Assembly (NCBI GenBank): GCA_018673215.1
Contig: JABHDE010000049.1
Location: 1-48,944 of the forward strand
DNA length: 48,944 nucleotides
Direction: 5' to 3'
DNA from: Formosa sp.
GTDB taxonomy: Bacteria; Bacteroidota; Bacteroidia; Flavobacteriales; Flavobacteriaceae
Shown here: piece after piece, positions 8,835-17,304 of the stretch
How the letters are laid out: each line of letters starts with the position of its first letter
Position numbering within the stretch: position 1 is the stretch's first letter
The notes under the pieces: generated by a model
Databases searched by the model: none
What the model saw: the letters and a program-made list of their open reading frames with translations, nothing else
What the model was told of the DNA's origin: nothing
Translations under genes and position numbers: made by a program

Positions 8835-9473
8835 TTAGTGAGACGCTAAATAGCTTGCAGTTCCTTTTGCATTTGGTTGCATAGCATCCTTACCTTCTTC
8901 CCAGTTTGCAGGGCAAACTTCTCCTTTTTCTTGAACGTGTGTATAGGCATCTACCAATCTTAAAAATTCAGCGACATTTCGTCCAAGTGGCATATGGTTG
9001 ACACTTTCGTGTACGACAGTTCCATCTTCATCGATAATGTAAGTTGCTCTGTAAGTGACATTGTCACCTTCTACAAGTACCACACCAGTTTCTTCGTTGT
9101 ATGTTTCGTTTGAAATATCCAAAATTCCAAGAGTTGAAGCTAAGTTTCTGTTAGAATCCGCTAAAATAGGGTAGGTAACGCCTTCGATTCCACCATTGTC
9201 TTTTGCTGTTGATAACCATGCAAAATGTACTTCAGGAGTATCACAAGAGGCACCAATTACGATAGTATTTCTTTTTTCAAATTCAGCTTTTGCTGCTTCA
9301 AAAGCGTGTAGTTCAGTTGGACATACAAAAGTAAAATCTTTTGGATACCAGAATAAAAGTACTTTTTTCTTGTTGTTGATTGCTTCTTCGAGAACGTTTA
9401 CTTTGAAAGTATCGCCCATTTCGTTCATTGCATCTACACTTAAATTTGGGAATTTTTTTCCTACAATAGCCAT
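8835..9473 (-). CDS. 2-Cys peroxiredoxin (AhpC/Prx1-type)
   Basis: A 212-residue thiol peroxidase reducing hydrogen peroxide and organic peroxides. The peroxidatic Cys51 lies in DFTFVCPTE and the resolving Cys187 in EVCPANW, the typical 2-Cys arrangement across a dimer. The C-terminal tail ends ASYLASH, without the strict YF motif of peroxide-sensitive eukaryotic forms. First gene of a three-gene operon with a thioredoxin and a small unknown. A TATATTTG promoter box lies 36 bases upstream and a palindrome further upstream. No ahpF-like gene is nearby, which supports thioredoxin as reductant. Confidence 0.95.
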   Translation of the reverse strand: MAIVGKKFPNLSVDAMNEMGDTFKVNVLEEAINNKKKVLLFWYPKDFTFVCPTELHAFEAAKAEFEKRNTIVIGASCDTPEVHFAWLSTAKDNGGIEGVTYPILADSNRNLASTLGILDISNETYNEETGVVLVEGDNVTYRATYIIDEDGTVVHESVNHMPLGRNVAEFLRLVDAYTHVQEKGEVCPANWEEGKDAMQPNAKGTASYLASH

Positions 9474-9508
9474 AATATAATTTTTTATAGTTGTTTAATT
9501 ATTCTTTG

Positions 9509-9516
9509 CAAATATA
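9509..9516 (-). promoter_or_regulatory. Candidate -7 box for the peroxiredoxin operon
   Basis: Read on the minus strand this is TATATTTG, an exact match to TAnnTTTG. It gives a short leader of about 30 nt before the ATG at 9473. No clear -33 TTTG is visible. Confidence 0.5.
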
Positions 9517-9558
9517 AGCTAAGATTTATCGTATTATCATTAAGAAAAATTATAATTT

Positions 9559-9580
9559 TTTATACTGCTATAAGTATAAA
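9559..9580. repeat. Palindrome between nhaC and the peroxiredoxin gene
   Basis: TTTATACT (9559-9566) and AGTATAAA (9573-9580) form a perfect 8-bp inverted repeat around a 6-nt centre. It lies about 45 bp upstream of the peroxiredoxin -7 box and 25 bp past the nhaC stop. It lacks a proper T run on the minus strand, so an operator is at least as likely as a terminator. Confidence 0.4.
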
Positions 9581-9604
9581 TGATTATTTATAATTTAAAA
9601 CGAA

Positions 9605-11089
9605 TTAGGATTTTTGGAGCTGTTTTATTTTGATTGAAAAAGCTGCAAATAAAAGCGTCATAAATGGACTGATCCAATTAAAAAAAGCATAAATAAAATA
9701 ATCGGCAACAGAAACCCCTAAAACCCCACTTTGATAGGCTCCACATGTGTTCCAAGGCACTAATACCGACGTTACAGTACCAGAATCCTCTAAGGTCCGG
9801 CTTAAGTTTTCAGGAGCTAACTCTCGATCTTGATAAGCTTTTTTAAACATTTTACCAGGCACTACCAAGGCTAAATATTGATCTGAAGCAGTGACATTCA
9901 ACGCCAAACAACTGGCAACGGTACTCGCAAACAATCCAAAGGTTGAAGTGGCTAAACTTAACAAGGCTTTACTGATTCTAGACAGTGCACCAATAGCATC
10001 CATAACCCCTCCAAAGACCATGGCACAAACGATCAGCCAAATAGTTCCCAACATCCCGTTCATACCTCCGGATGTAAATAAATCATTTAGCTCTAGACTG
10101 GAGGTTACTACAGCCGTATCAACCGTAATCGCTTTCATAACCCCTTTATAAGCGGCTTCAAAACTCATTATATTTGTTTGTGAAATAGCCATGATAATTT
10201 CTGGTTGCGCAATGATCGCTGCAATTGCAGCCAACAACGTGCCAATGAGCAATGCTATTAAGGGCGGTGTTTTTTTAACGATTAAGATAATTACTAAAAT
10301 GGGGACACTAAACAGCCAAGGCGAAATGTTAAAAGCGCCATCAATAGCCTGTAATTTATCAGAAATATCTGGGGTTCCATTGGTGTCTATATTCAAGCCA
10401 ATAATTAAGAAAATGGTTAGGGTTACTATGATAGTAGGCACTGTAGTCAAAGCCATGTATTTTATATGATCAAACAATTCACCTCCGGCCATTGCAGGGG
10501 CTAGGTTTGTGGTATCTGACAAAGGCGACATTTTATCTCCAAAATAGCCACCAGATAAGACCGCACCTGCTGTCATTCCAGCAGAAATCCCAAGAGTGTT
10601 CCCGATTCCAATTAATGCAATTCCTACAGTTGCAGAGGTGGTCCAACTACTTCCTGTGGCAATCGATATAATCGCACAAATGATAACGGAAGCTACAAGA
10701 AAAAAGGTGGGGTTTAAGATTTGTAATCCATAATAAATCATCGAAGGAATCACCCCGCTAATGAGCCAAGTTCCTGCCAAAGCCCCTACCATCAATAAAA
10801 TTAAAAGTGCTCCAGTAGTTGACTTTACATTTTCAGTAACTTCTTCCAACATTTGCTTATAACTGACTTTATTGAAAAACCCAACAATAGCGGCAACAGC
10901 GGCGCCTAATATTAATATAAATTGATTACTCCCACTAAGAGCATCGTCTCCAAATACAAAAAATACATTATAAAATAACATTGCCACAAGCGCAAAAACA
11001 GGAATGAGAGCTTCCCAAATATTTAACTCTTTATTTTCAATAATTGCATTGTTTGTGGGGTCTTTTGGGGTAATATCTTGACTTTTCAT
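9605..11089 (-). CDS. nhaC: Na+/H+ antiporter, NhaC family
   Basis: A 494-residue inner-membrane protein with about 12 hydrophobic segments, matching the NhaC family of sodium/proton antiporters used for sodium extrusion and pH balance. Supporting signatures are GSSWTTSATVGIALIGIG and SGGYFGDKMSPLSDTTNLAP in the middle and LEDSGTVTSVLVPWNTCG near the C-terminus. I take the ATG at 11089; an in-frame TTG five codons earlier (11104) is possible but less likely. Some NhaC members exchange malate/lactate or amino acids (MleN, TyrP-like), so the substrate is not certain. Monocistronic, with its own candidate promoter. Confidence 0.88.
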   Translation of the reverse strand: MKSQDITPKDPTNNAIIENKELNIWEALIPVFALVAMLFYNVFFVFGDDALSGSNQFILILGAAVAAIVGFFNKVSYKQMLEEVTENVKSTTGALLILLMVGALAGTWLISGVIPSMIYYGLQILNPTFFLVASVIICAIISIATGSSWTTSATVGIALIGIGNTLGISAGMTAGAVLSGGYFGDKMSPLSDTTNLAPAMAGGELFDHIKYMALTTVPTIIVTLTIFLIIGLNIDTNGTPDISDKLQAIDGAFNISPWLFSVPILVIILIVKKTPPLIALLIGTLLAAIAAIIAQPEIIMAISQTNIMSFEAAYKGVMKAITVDTAVVTSSLELNDLFTSGGMNGMLGTIWLIVCAMVFGGVMDAIGALSRISKALLSLATSTFGLFASTVASCLALNVTASDQYLALVVPGKMFKKAYQDRELAPENLSRTLEDSGTVTSVLVPWNTCGAYQSGVLGVSVADYFIYAFFNWISPFMTLLFAAFSIKIKQLQKS

Positions 11090-11150
11090 AAGAGAGGAGT
11101 TCAATAGTTTTGAAGTGTAATGTTACGATTTTAGAGCAAGCTTTGCAAAT

Positions 11151-11158
11151 CAAAGATA
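11151..11158 (-). promoter_or_regulatory. Candidate -7 box for nhaC
   Basis: On the minus strand this reads TATCTTTG, an exact TAnnTTTG match, about 60 nt upstream of the ATG at 11089. Confidence 0.4.
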
Positions 11159-11185
11159 AATTCAAATCTAAAGAAACCTTCTAAG

Positions 11186-13597
11186 TTATCTTAATTTAGG
11201 AAAGGAGGAAGGATCTACTTCATGAATCATATTATATGCTGTTTCAAATACGTCATCCGCAGATGGCTTGCTAAAATAATCACCATCGGTGCCATAAGCA
11301 GGTCTGTGTTCCTTAGCAGTCAGAACTTGAGGTTTGCTGTCTAAATTCTGATAAACGTTCTGATGTTCTAAGATTTCATTAAGGATATAAGCAGACGCAC
11401 CACCAGGAACATCTTCATCAATAATTAGAAGACGGTTTGTTTTCTCAACACTTTTTGAAATATCTTTCTTAAGGTCAATAGGAATGAGTGATTGGATGTC
11501 AATAATTTCAACATCTATATCGACTTCCATAAGTTCTTTCGCAGCTTGTTCTACAATGCGCAAAGTGGAGCCATAAGACACAATAGTAAGATCGGCTCCA
11601 TGTTTGATGGTTTCCACAACACCAACGGGCGTTCTAAATTCACCTAAGTTGGTAGGTTCTTTTTCCTTTAAACGGTATCCATTTAAACATTCGATGACCA
11701 TTGCTGGTTGGTCACTTTCCAAAAGTGTGTTATAAAAACCTGCAGCTTTGATCATATTTCTAGGAACCAATACATACACCCCTCTAATGAGGTTTAGTAT
11801 TCCACCTAATTGAGATCCAGAATGCCAGATACCTTCTAAACGATGCCCTCTCGTTCGAATAATTAAGGGAGCCTTTTGTTTTCCGAGCGTTCGGTAATGC
11901 AAGGTTGACAAATCATCACTAATGATTTGAAGTGCATATACCATATAATCAAGATATTGAATTTCAGCGATAGGTCTAAGTCCTCTTAATGCCATTCCAA
12001 TTCCTTGACCTATAATGGTCGCTTCACGGATTCCCGTATCTGAAACTCTCATTTCACCATATTTTTCTTGTAAGCCCTCAAGACCTTGGTTGACATCTCC
12101 TATTGTTCCAGTATCCTCTCCAAAAATTAAAACTTCAGGGTATTTGCTTAAAATTTTATCAAAATTGTCACGCAAGATTAAGCGCCCATCCACAAGTTTA
12201 GATGTTTCATTAAAAACAGGAAGTACTTCAGAAATATTCGTAGCTCTTGAAGTTGATTCACTGTAAAGGAGTGAACTGTATTTAGGTTGAACTTTCTCAA
12301 AATAGGCATTTACCCATTGAACTAGTTCGTTTTTTTCGGGAGTATTTTCGTGAATTAAGTGTTTTAGGACATGACGAGCGGTACTTATGATGTCTTTTCT
12401 TAAAGGATCATGAATAAGCTCTAATTGGCTGACTTTCTTATGAATAAAAGCTCTTTGGGAAGCGGTTACTGCAGCAGTCTTCATAAGTTTCAAAGCTTGT
12501 TGTTTTTCATCTTCTAGTGGCTTGGAGAATTCTTTCCATGCCTTCTGTTTACCTTCTCTAACGTTCTTTTTTGCACTGCGATCAATTTCCGTTATTTCTT
12601 CTTCACTGGCGATGTCATTAGAAATAATCCAATCACGAAACTTTAAATTACAATCATTTGATTTTTCCCATGTTAAACGCTTTTCATTTTTATATCTTTC
12701 ATGAGATCCAGAAGTAGAATGTCCTTGGGGTTGTGTTAGTTCATTTACATGAATGAGAACAGGGATATGTTTAGTTCTAGAGAGTTGACTGGCCTTCTGA
12801 TAGATATTTATGAGTTCTACATAATCCCATCCATTTACTTTTAAAATCTCATAACCATTATGATTTGAATCTCTTTGAAATCCTTTTAGAATTTCAGAAA
12901 TATTTTCTTTTGTAGTTTGATGTTTGGCATGTACAGAAATCCCATATTCATCATCCCAAACACTGATGACCATGGGAACTTGAAGTACTCCTGCAGCGTT
13001 TATCGTTTCAAAAAACACGCCTTCACTTGTACTCGCATTTCCAATGGTTCCCCAAGCAACTTCATTCCCTGAATTCGAAAATTTTTCTGAATCGATATCT
13101 TTAAGATTCCGATAGACTTTTGATGCTTGTGCCAACCCTAATAATCGAGGCATTTGCGCTCCCGTAGGGGAAATATCTGAACTTGAATTGGGTTGTTTTG
13201 TTAAATTTTTCCATTCAAAATCATCATCTAAAGAATGGGTTGTAAAATGCCCTCCCATTTGCCTTCCAGCACTCATTGGGTCTTGATGAATATCAGTTGT
13301 TCCGTAAAGACCAGCAAAAAATTGTTCAATAGTGAGTTTCCCAATTGCCATCATAAAAGTTTGATCCCTATAATAACCCGATCTAAAATCTCCGTTTTGA
13401 AATGCTTTAGCCCAAGCCAGTTGTGGAAGTTCTTTTCCATCACCAAAAATTCCGAACTTTGCCTTTCCTGTTAAAACTTCACGGCGTCCAAGAAGACTAC
13501 ACTCTCGACTTGTGACCGCTATTGTATAGTCATTTAATACTTCATTTTTGAAGTCCTCAAATGTTATGTCTTTAGTAAGGTCATTTTTGGTCTGCAT
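11186..13597 (-). CDS. 2-oxoacid dehydrogenase E1, fused alpha and beta subunits
   Basis: An 803-residue thiamine diphosphate enzyme, probably the E1 part of the branched-chain 2-oxoacid (2-oxoisovalerate) dehydrogenase. Residues about 30-400 form the alpha-type module and about 445-795 the beta-type module (FGEDTGTIGDVNQG, GQGIGMALRGLRPIAEIQ, DEDVPGGASAYI). Separate subunits are the rule elsewhere; fusion is common in Bacteroidota. The TPP/Mg segment is not canonical: GDGA...NN is replaced by GNAS (186-189) and WDDEYGIS (Asp215/Asp216). No E2 or E3 gene is nearby. A TATATTTG box lies just upstream. Substrate (branched-chain against pyruvate) cannot be settled from sequence alone. Confidence 0.9.
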   Translation of the reverse strand: MQTKNDLTKDITFEDFKNEVLNDYTIAVTSRECSLLGRREVLTGKAKFGIFGDGKELPQLAWAKAFQNGDFRSGYYRDQTFMMAIGKLTIEQFFAGLYGTTDIHQDPMSAGRQMGGHFTTHSLDDDFEWKNLTKQPNSSSDISPTGAQMPRLLGLAQASKVYRNLKDIDSEKFSNSGNEVAWGTIGNASTSEGVFFETINAAGVLQVPMVISVWDDEYGISVHAKHQTTKENISEILKGFQRDSNHNGYEILKVNGWDYVELINIYQKASQLSRTKHIPVLIHVNELTQPQGHSTSGSHERYKNEKRLTWEKSNDCNLKFRDWIISNDIASEEEITEIDRSAKKNVREGKQKAWKEFSKPLEDEKQQALKLMKTAAVTASQRAFIHKKVSQLELIHDPLRKDIISTARHVLKHLIHENTPEKNELVQWVNAYFEKVQPKYSSLLYSESTSRATNISEVLPVFNETSKLVDGRLILRDNFDKILSKYPEVLIFGEDTGTIGDVNQGLEGLQEKYGEMRVSDTGIREATIIGQGIGMALRGLRPIAEIQYLDYMVYALQIISDDLSTLHYRTLGKQKAPLIIRTRGHRLEGIWHSGSQLGGILNLIRGVYVLVPRNMIKAAGFYNTLLESDQPAMVIECLNGYRLKEKEPTNLGEFRTPVGVVETIKHGADLTIVSYGSTLRIVEQAAKELMEVDIDVEIIDIQSLIPIDLKKDISKSVEKTNRLLIIDEDVPGGASAYILNEILEHQNVYQNLDSKPQVLTAKEHRPAYGTDGDYFSKPSADDVFETAYNMIHEVDPSSFPKLR

Positions 13598-13620
13598 TCT
13601 TGACGAATTCTATTGAGTTG

Positions 13621-13628
13621 CAAATATA
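13621..13628 (-). promoter_or_regulatory. Candidate -7 box for the E1 gene
   Basis: Minus-strand TATATTTG, exact TAnnTTTG match, 24 nt upstream of the ATG at 13597. No convincing -33 element. Confidence 0.5.
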
Positions 13629-13727
13629 AAATATTTAGAGTCTATGTCCTATGCTTTGCACTGATAATTAAGTGAGAGTCTCAAAGAAAACATTTAAGGT
13701 TATCAAAAAGCTAACAGATATTTAGAA

Positions 13728-16574
13728 TTAGAACCATTCTCTTCTAAACAGGCCTAAAAGAGCTTTGGGTTCTGCGGTAAACACAAATCGTATTTTTTGA
13801 CTGTATTGGGGCTGCTCAATTTCCCAACCTAAGTTTGAGTAAAATGGAAAGAATATTTCAAAATAATCTGTAATCAGATTCAGTCGGATTCCAGCATCAT
13901 ACATAAACTGTGGCTTTATCCCTTTGTTTTTTATAAAACCTACATCTCCATAAACTTGGACATATTTCCAAATTGAAGCACTAGCATTGAGTGTTGTTAA
14001 CCATTGATTGGCAAAAGCGGTATCTAGTTTTGATTTAAAACCTCCTTCAGCAATAATGAGTTGTTGGCTGAAAATCCCTGAAGATTCAAATTGTCCTAAA
14101 TAATTATAATCAAACAAATAATCTGTTGGGCGGTCCAAAGCAAAATCGAAATTTTGTTCCCCTTCTGGAATGTTAGAATATAAAAATGTACCGGCATATA
14201 ATCTTATATTGTAAAATTGGTTTTTGTTAGAGCGTCGGCGGATTTCGTAGTTTAATGATAATTTTCCAAACTGATCTGAAAATTGAGCGTCTAAAAACCA
14301 TTTGTGGTATTTTTTAAAACCATTATTGCCATCAATGTATCTAATGTTAAATACTTTATATGGAGGAGCAATTGATTCGTCGTCTTCAAACTCAATAAAA
14401 TCTTTTGAAATATCAATATATCTAAAACTAAGGCTTTTTAATTCATTTGACCTGAGGTCTTGAGCGTCTCTAAAATTAAAATTTACATAAGGAACTGTTT
14501 TGGTTACAAATACATTTTCGGCAAAACTCGAATGTGTTACAGCCACTCCAAAATTGATATTATAGAGGTTTTTATCTTCAAAAAAGGCATTGTATATAAC
14601 TTTCGCAAATCCAGTCAAGGCATTTGAGTTTACACTATATATTGGAGTGATTCCAAACAAAAATGGTTTGTTTAAAACTCCTTTGTTATTGATGTTAATT
14701 CCTAGATTGAGTCCGTCATAGATGTTTTTAAATTCTATAATAGGTAAAAAGTATAATTGGTTGTCATGAGGAGATTCCACATCTTTAAAGAACCTAACTT
14801 GCAAGGGTTTTATAAATAGAGACGTTCCTGAAATTGATTTCCAATTGTTTCTAATGTCAAATTCAGGTACTTTTTTATCGTAATTAAGAACTAATTTATC
14901 AGCCTGAAGGTTAGGCATCACAAATTGTTTTTTCTCTCCAATTCCTGTTAGCCATTGTTTAGAGACAACCTCCCCATCTTTGAGCATGAATATAGAAATG
15001 GGGCGCTGTCCGCTTTTCTTGTTTTTAACCGTAATATAAATGGAGTCTTTAGATGAAGAGACCTCAGAAATTTTATAATCAATTTGTTTGGCATTTGTTA
15101 AATAAGAATCAAAAAACCAGTCGATATCTTTCGTAGTTTTTGATTTTATAAACGTTTTAAAACGTTCTGTTGTGAGAAGTTCTTGCTTAGGCGTGTTTAC
15201 AAGTTCTTTTATCCAGTCTTCAACCTTCGAATTTTCAATATAATCTTCAAGATATATAAGCCCTAATGCTGCTTTGTATTTACTCGATAGATTAGCATTA
15301 AATTTTAGCAATTGGTCTTTTGGTGTATTTAATGCTTGATCTCGACCCGTTCTTACCATGTGTAAATAAGTCAAAGGATATTGGCTATTATATTTCAGTT
15401 TTGCTAAATTATAAGATTTGATCCCCCAAACATTGGATAATTTTCCGATTAAAGATTCGTCATTATAAAACTGTTCGACGTATTTAATTAACATATAATT
15501 TTCAAATCCTGCCTGTAACCAGTATTCTTCTCTAGGGTTTATTATTAAATGTTGTTTTAAATAAAGCCTTGTTAAGTTTTTTACTAAGTTCAATTCGTAT
15601 TTGAATTGTTTCGAAAAGGGAGCTAAAAAATCAGGTATAATGTTTAAGCCATAAATAGGATAATTGTTTAAGTCTGTTTCTGTAATTAAAAGATTTCCAT
15701 GGGGATGCTTCGCAAGCTTAGAATCTAAAAAACCAACTACCTTTCTAAATATATCTAGTTGCTCTAACGAACTTATGTCTTTTTGTTTTCTATCGGTAAT
15801 GATATTTAAGTTGTGAACGTTTATTTTTAAAAAGGGTGTTTTGGAAATATAAAGGCGACTGTCTATGCGTTGGGTTCCTGTAAAGTGATAAGTGTTTTTT
15901 TGTTGATCTTCTTGAATAGATTTAGGGCTTAACTCGGATACAACATCATATGATTTAGGAACCTCAATACTTAAATCGATATTTGATCGTGAGGTGTAGT
16001 AGTCCTGAATATTTTTATTGCTATACAATTTCCATTCTGAATTTTCATAGACTGTGGGTGAGATGTACCATTGTTTTAAATTGAAATCTCCATCTTTAGT
16101 TACTCCATACCCTGTAAATCGATCGCTTTGAATTTGAAGAGTATATTCAAAATATAGTGATACAGCGTTGTTTGGTAACAATTCATTTTTAAGTATTACT
16201 TTAAAAATATCTGGATGATTTTTTAAGTACTTATAATCAACAGTATCGCCAAGGGAATTTTTAATTGTGTTGATTTGTGTCAAACCACGATCTTTAGGTT
16301 TAACATCTAAAAGGGCATTGTTGAACTCTTCTACATAGCGATTAGAAAGAGGAGTTGTAGGACTACTATAACTAGAAGTCCAGTCATTAAAATATAACTC
16401 TTTTAAACTATTTTCAGAAGTGTTTTGATAATCGATGCGTTGTTTAATTGTTATTGTATTCAAATCTACATCTAAAACACCCTCTATTTTCATGGCATTT
16501 TGTCCATATAAAAAGGAAACACTTATATATAAAATAAGCGTTAAAAGGTACTTTAGTAACGGTTTTAAAGTCAA
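13728..16574 (-). CDS. M1-aminopeptidase-like protein without zinc site, with C-terminal beta-barrel-like region
   Basis: A 948-residue exported protein. A signal peptide (about 1-24) is followed by an M1 (gluzincin)-like N-terminal beta domain and a helical domain around 265-500. The place expected for HEXXH reads YELNL (326-330), so both His ligands are gone. The downstream WLNEGF-type motif reads WLQAGF (352-357), with Ala for the zinc-binding Glu. Peptidase activity is therefore unlikely. Residues about 600-948 are strand-rich, with alternating aromatic residues, and end in EWF, as in outer-membrane beta-barrels. Last gene of the uvrD-yrdC-uvrA-LOG array, 18 nt after LOG. Function unknown; cell-surface location is inferred. 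Confidence 0.75.
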   Translation of the reverse strand: MTLKPLLKYLLTLILYISVSFLYGQNAMKIEGVLDVDLNTITIKQRIDYQNTSENSLKELYFNDWTSSYSSPTTPLSNRYVEEFNNALLDVKPKDRGLTQINTIKNSLGDTVDYKYLKNHPDIFKVILKNELLPNNAVSLYFEYTLQIQSDRFTGYGVTKDGDFNLKQWYISPTVYENSEWKLYSNKNIQDYYTSRSNIDLSIEVPKSYDVVSELSPKSIQEDQQKNTYHFTGTQRIDSRLYISKTPFLKINVHNLNIITDRKQKDISSLEQLDIFRKVVGFLDSKLAKHPHGNLLITETDLNNYPIYGLNIIPDFLAPFSKQFKYELNLVKNLTRLYLKQHLIINPREEYWLQAGFENYMLIKYVEQFYNDESLIGKLSNVWGIKSYNLAKLKYNSQYPLTYLHMVRTGRDQALNTPKDQLLKFNANLSSKYKAALGLIYLEDYIENSKVEDWIKELVNTPKQELLTTERFKTFIKSKTTKDIDWFFDSYLTNAKQIDYKISEVSSSKDSIYITVKNKKSGQRPISIFMLKDGEVVSKQWLTGIGEKKQFVMPNLQADKLVLNYDKKVPEFDIRNNWKSISGTSLFIKPLQVRFFKDVESPHDNQLYFLPIIEFKNIYDGLNLGININNKGVLNKPFLFGITPIYSVNSNALTGFAKVIYNAFFEDKNLYNINFGVAVTHSSFAENVFVTKTVPYVNFNFRDAQDLRSNELKSLSFRYIDISKDFIEFEDDESIAPPYKVFNIRYIDGNNGFKKYHKWFLDAQFSDQFGKLSLNYEIRRRSNKNQFYNIRLYAGTFLYSNIPEGEQNFDFALDRPTDYLFDYNYLGQFESSGIFSQQLIIAEGGFKSKLDTAFANQWLTTLNASASIWKYVQVYGDVGFIKNKGIKPQFMYDAGIRLNLITDYFEIFFPFYSNLGWEIEQPQYSQKIRFVFTAEPKALLGLFRREWF

Positions 16575-16592
16575 AAAAATAGTTTTGGAATT

Positions 16593-17282
16593 TTAAAAAT
16601 TAGGGCTTAACTGATATTCGTTATAAAAATCATTAAGAATTGAGATGACTTCATCAGAAGTATCAACAACGTGTATCAAGTCAAGATCTTTTGCACTGAT
16701 GGTTTCAAAGCGATTTAACAAGGTTGCTTTAATCCAATCCAACAAGCCACTCCAAAAAGTACAACCTACAAGAATAACAGGGAATTTTTCAATTTTTTTA
16801 GTTTGAATTAACGTAATGGCTTCAAACAATTCATCGAGTGTTCCAAATCCGCCAGGCATCACTACAATTCCTTGAGAATATTTGACAAACATCACTTTTC
16901 TAACAAAAAAATAGTCAAAATCCAAACTCTTATCGCGATCGATATACGGATTGTTATGTTGTTCAAATGGAAGCTCTATATTAAGTCCCACAGAAGTTCC
17001 ACCCGCCAAATGTGCTCCCTTGTTTCCTGCTTCCATAATGCCAGGACCACCACCAGTAATCACTCCGTAGCCGGCGTCCACAATCGCAGCTGCAATTTCT
17101 GTAGATAGCTTATAATATGTATCTTCTTTTGTTGTTCGAGCAGAACCAAAAATAGAGACACAAGGGCCAATTTTACTCATCTTTTCAAACCCATTTACAA
17201 ATTCTCCCATGATTTTAAATATAGCCCATGAGTCATTTGTCTTTATCTCATTCCATCCTTTGTGTTTCTGTTCTGGTGTCAT
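16593..17282 (-). CDS. LOG family protein (TIGR00730), nucleoside 5'-monophosphate phosphoribohydrolase-like
   Basis: A 229-residue Rossmann-like cytosolic protein. The family motifs GGGPGIMEAGNKGA and MPGGFGTLDELFE (catalytic Arg/Glu region of the LONELY GUY family) are both intact. Characterised relatives release the base from cytokinin ribotides or AMP/GMP-like nucleotides (YgdH/PpnN). Here the natural substrate is unknown. It lies 22 nt after uvrA and 18 nt before the M1-like gene on the same strand, so it is probably co-transcribed with DNA repair genes. A nucleotide-cleaning role would fit but is inference. Confidence 0.9.
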   Translation of the reverse strand: MTPEQKHKGWNEIKTNDSWAIFKIMGEFVNGFEKMSKIGPCVSIFGSARTTKEDTYYKLSTEIAAAIVDAGYGVITGGGPGIMEAGNKGAHLAGGTSVGLNIELPFEQHNNPYIDRDKSLDFDYFFVRKVMFVKYSQGIVVMPGGFGTLDELFEAITLIQTKKIEKFPVILVGCTFWSGLLDWIKATLLNRFETISAKDLDLIHVVDTSDEVISILNDFYNEYQLSPNF

Positions 17283-17304
17283 ATTTCAATATTATTGATG
17301 CCTA

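Noticed and set aside
13672-13682. Palindrome TGAGAGTCTCA between the M1-like and E1 genes
   Set aside because: Only five base pairs per arm and no relation to a promoter box or terminator tail.
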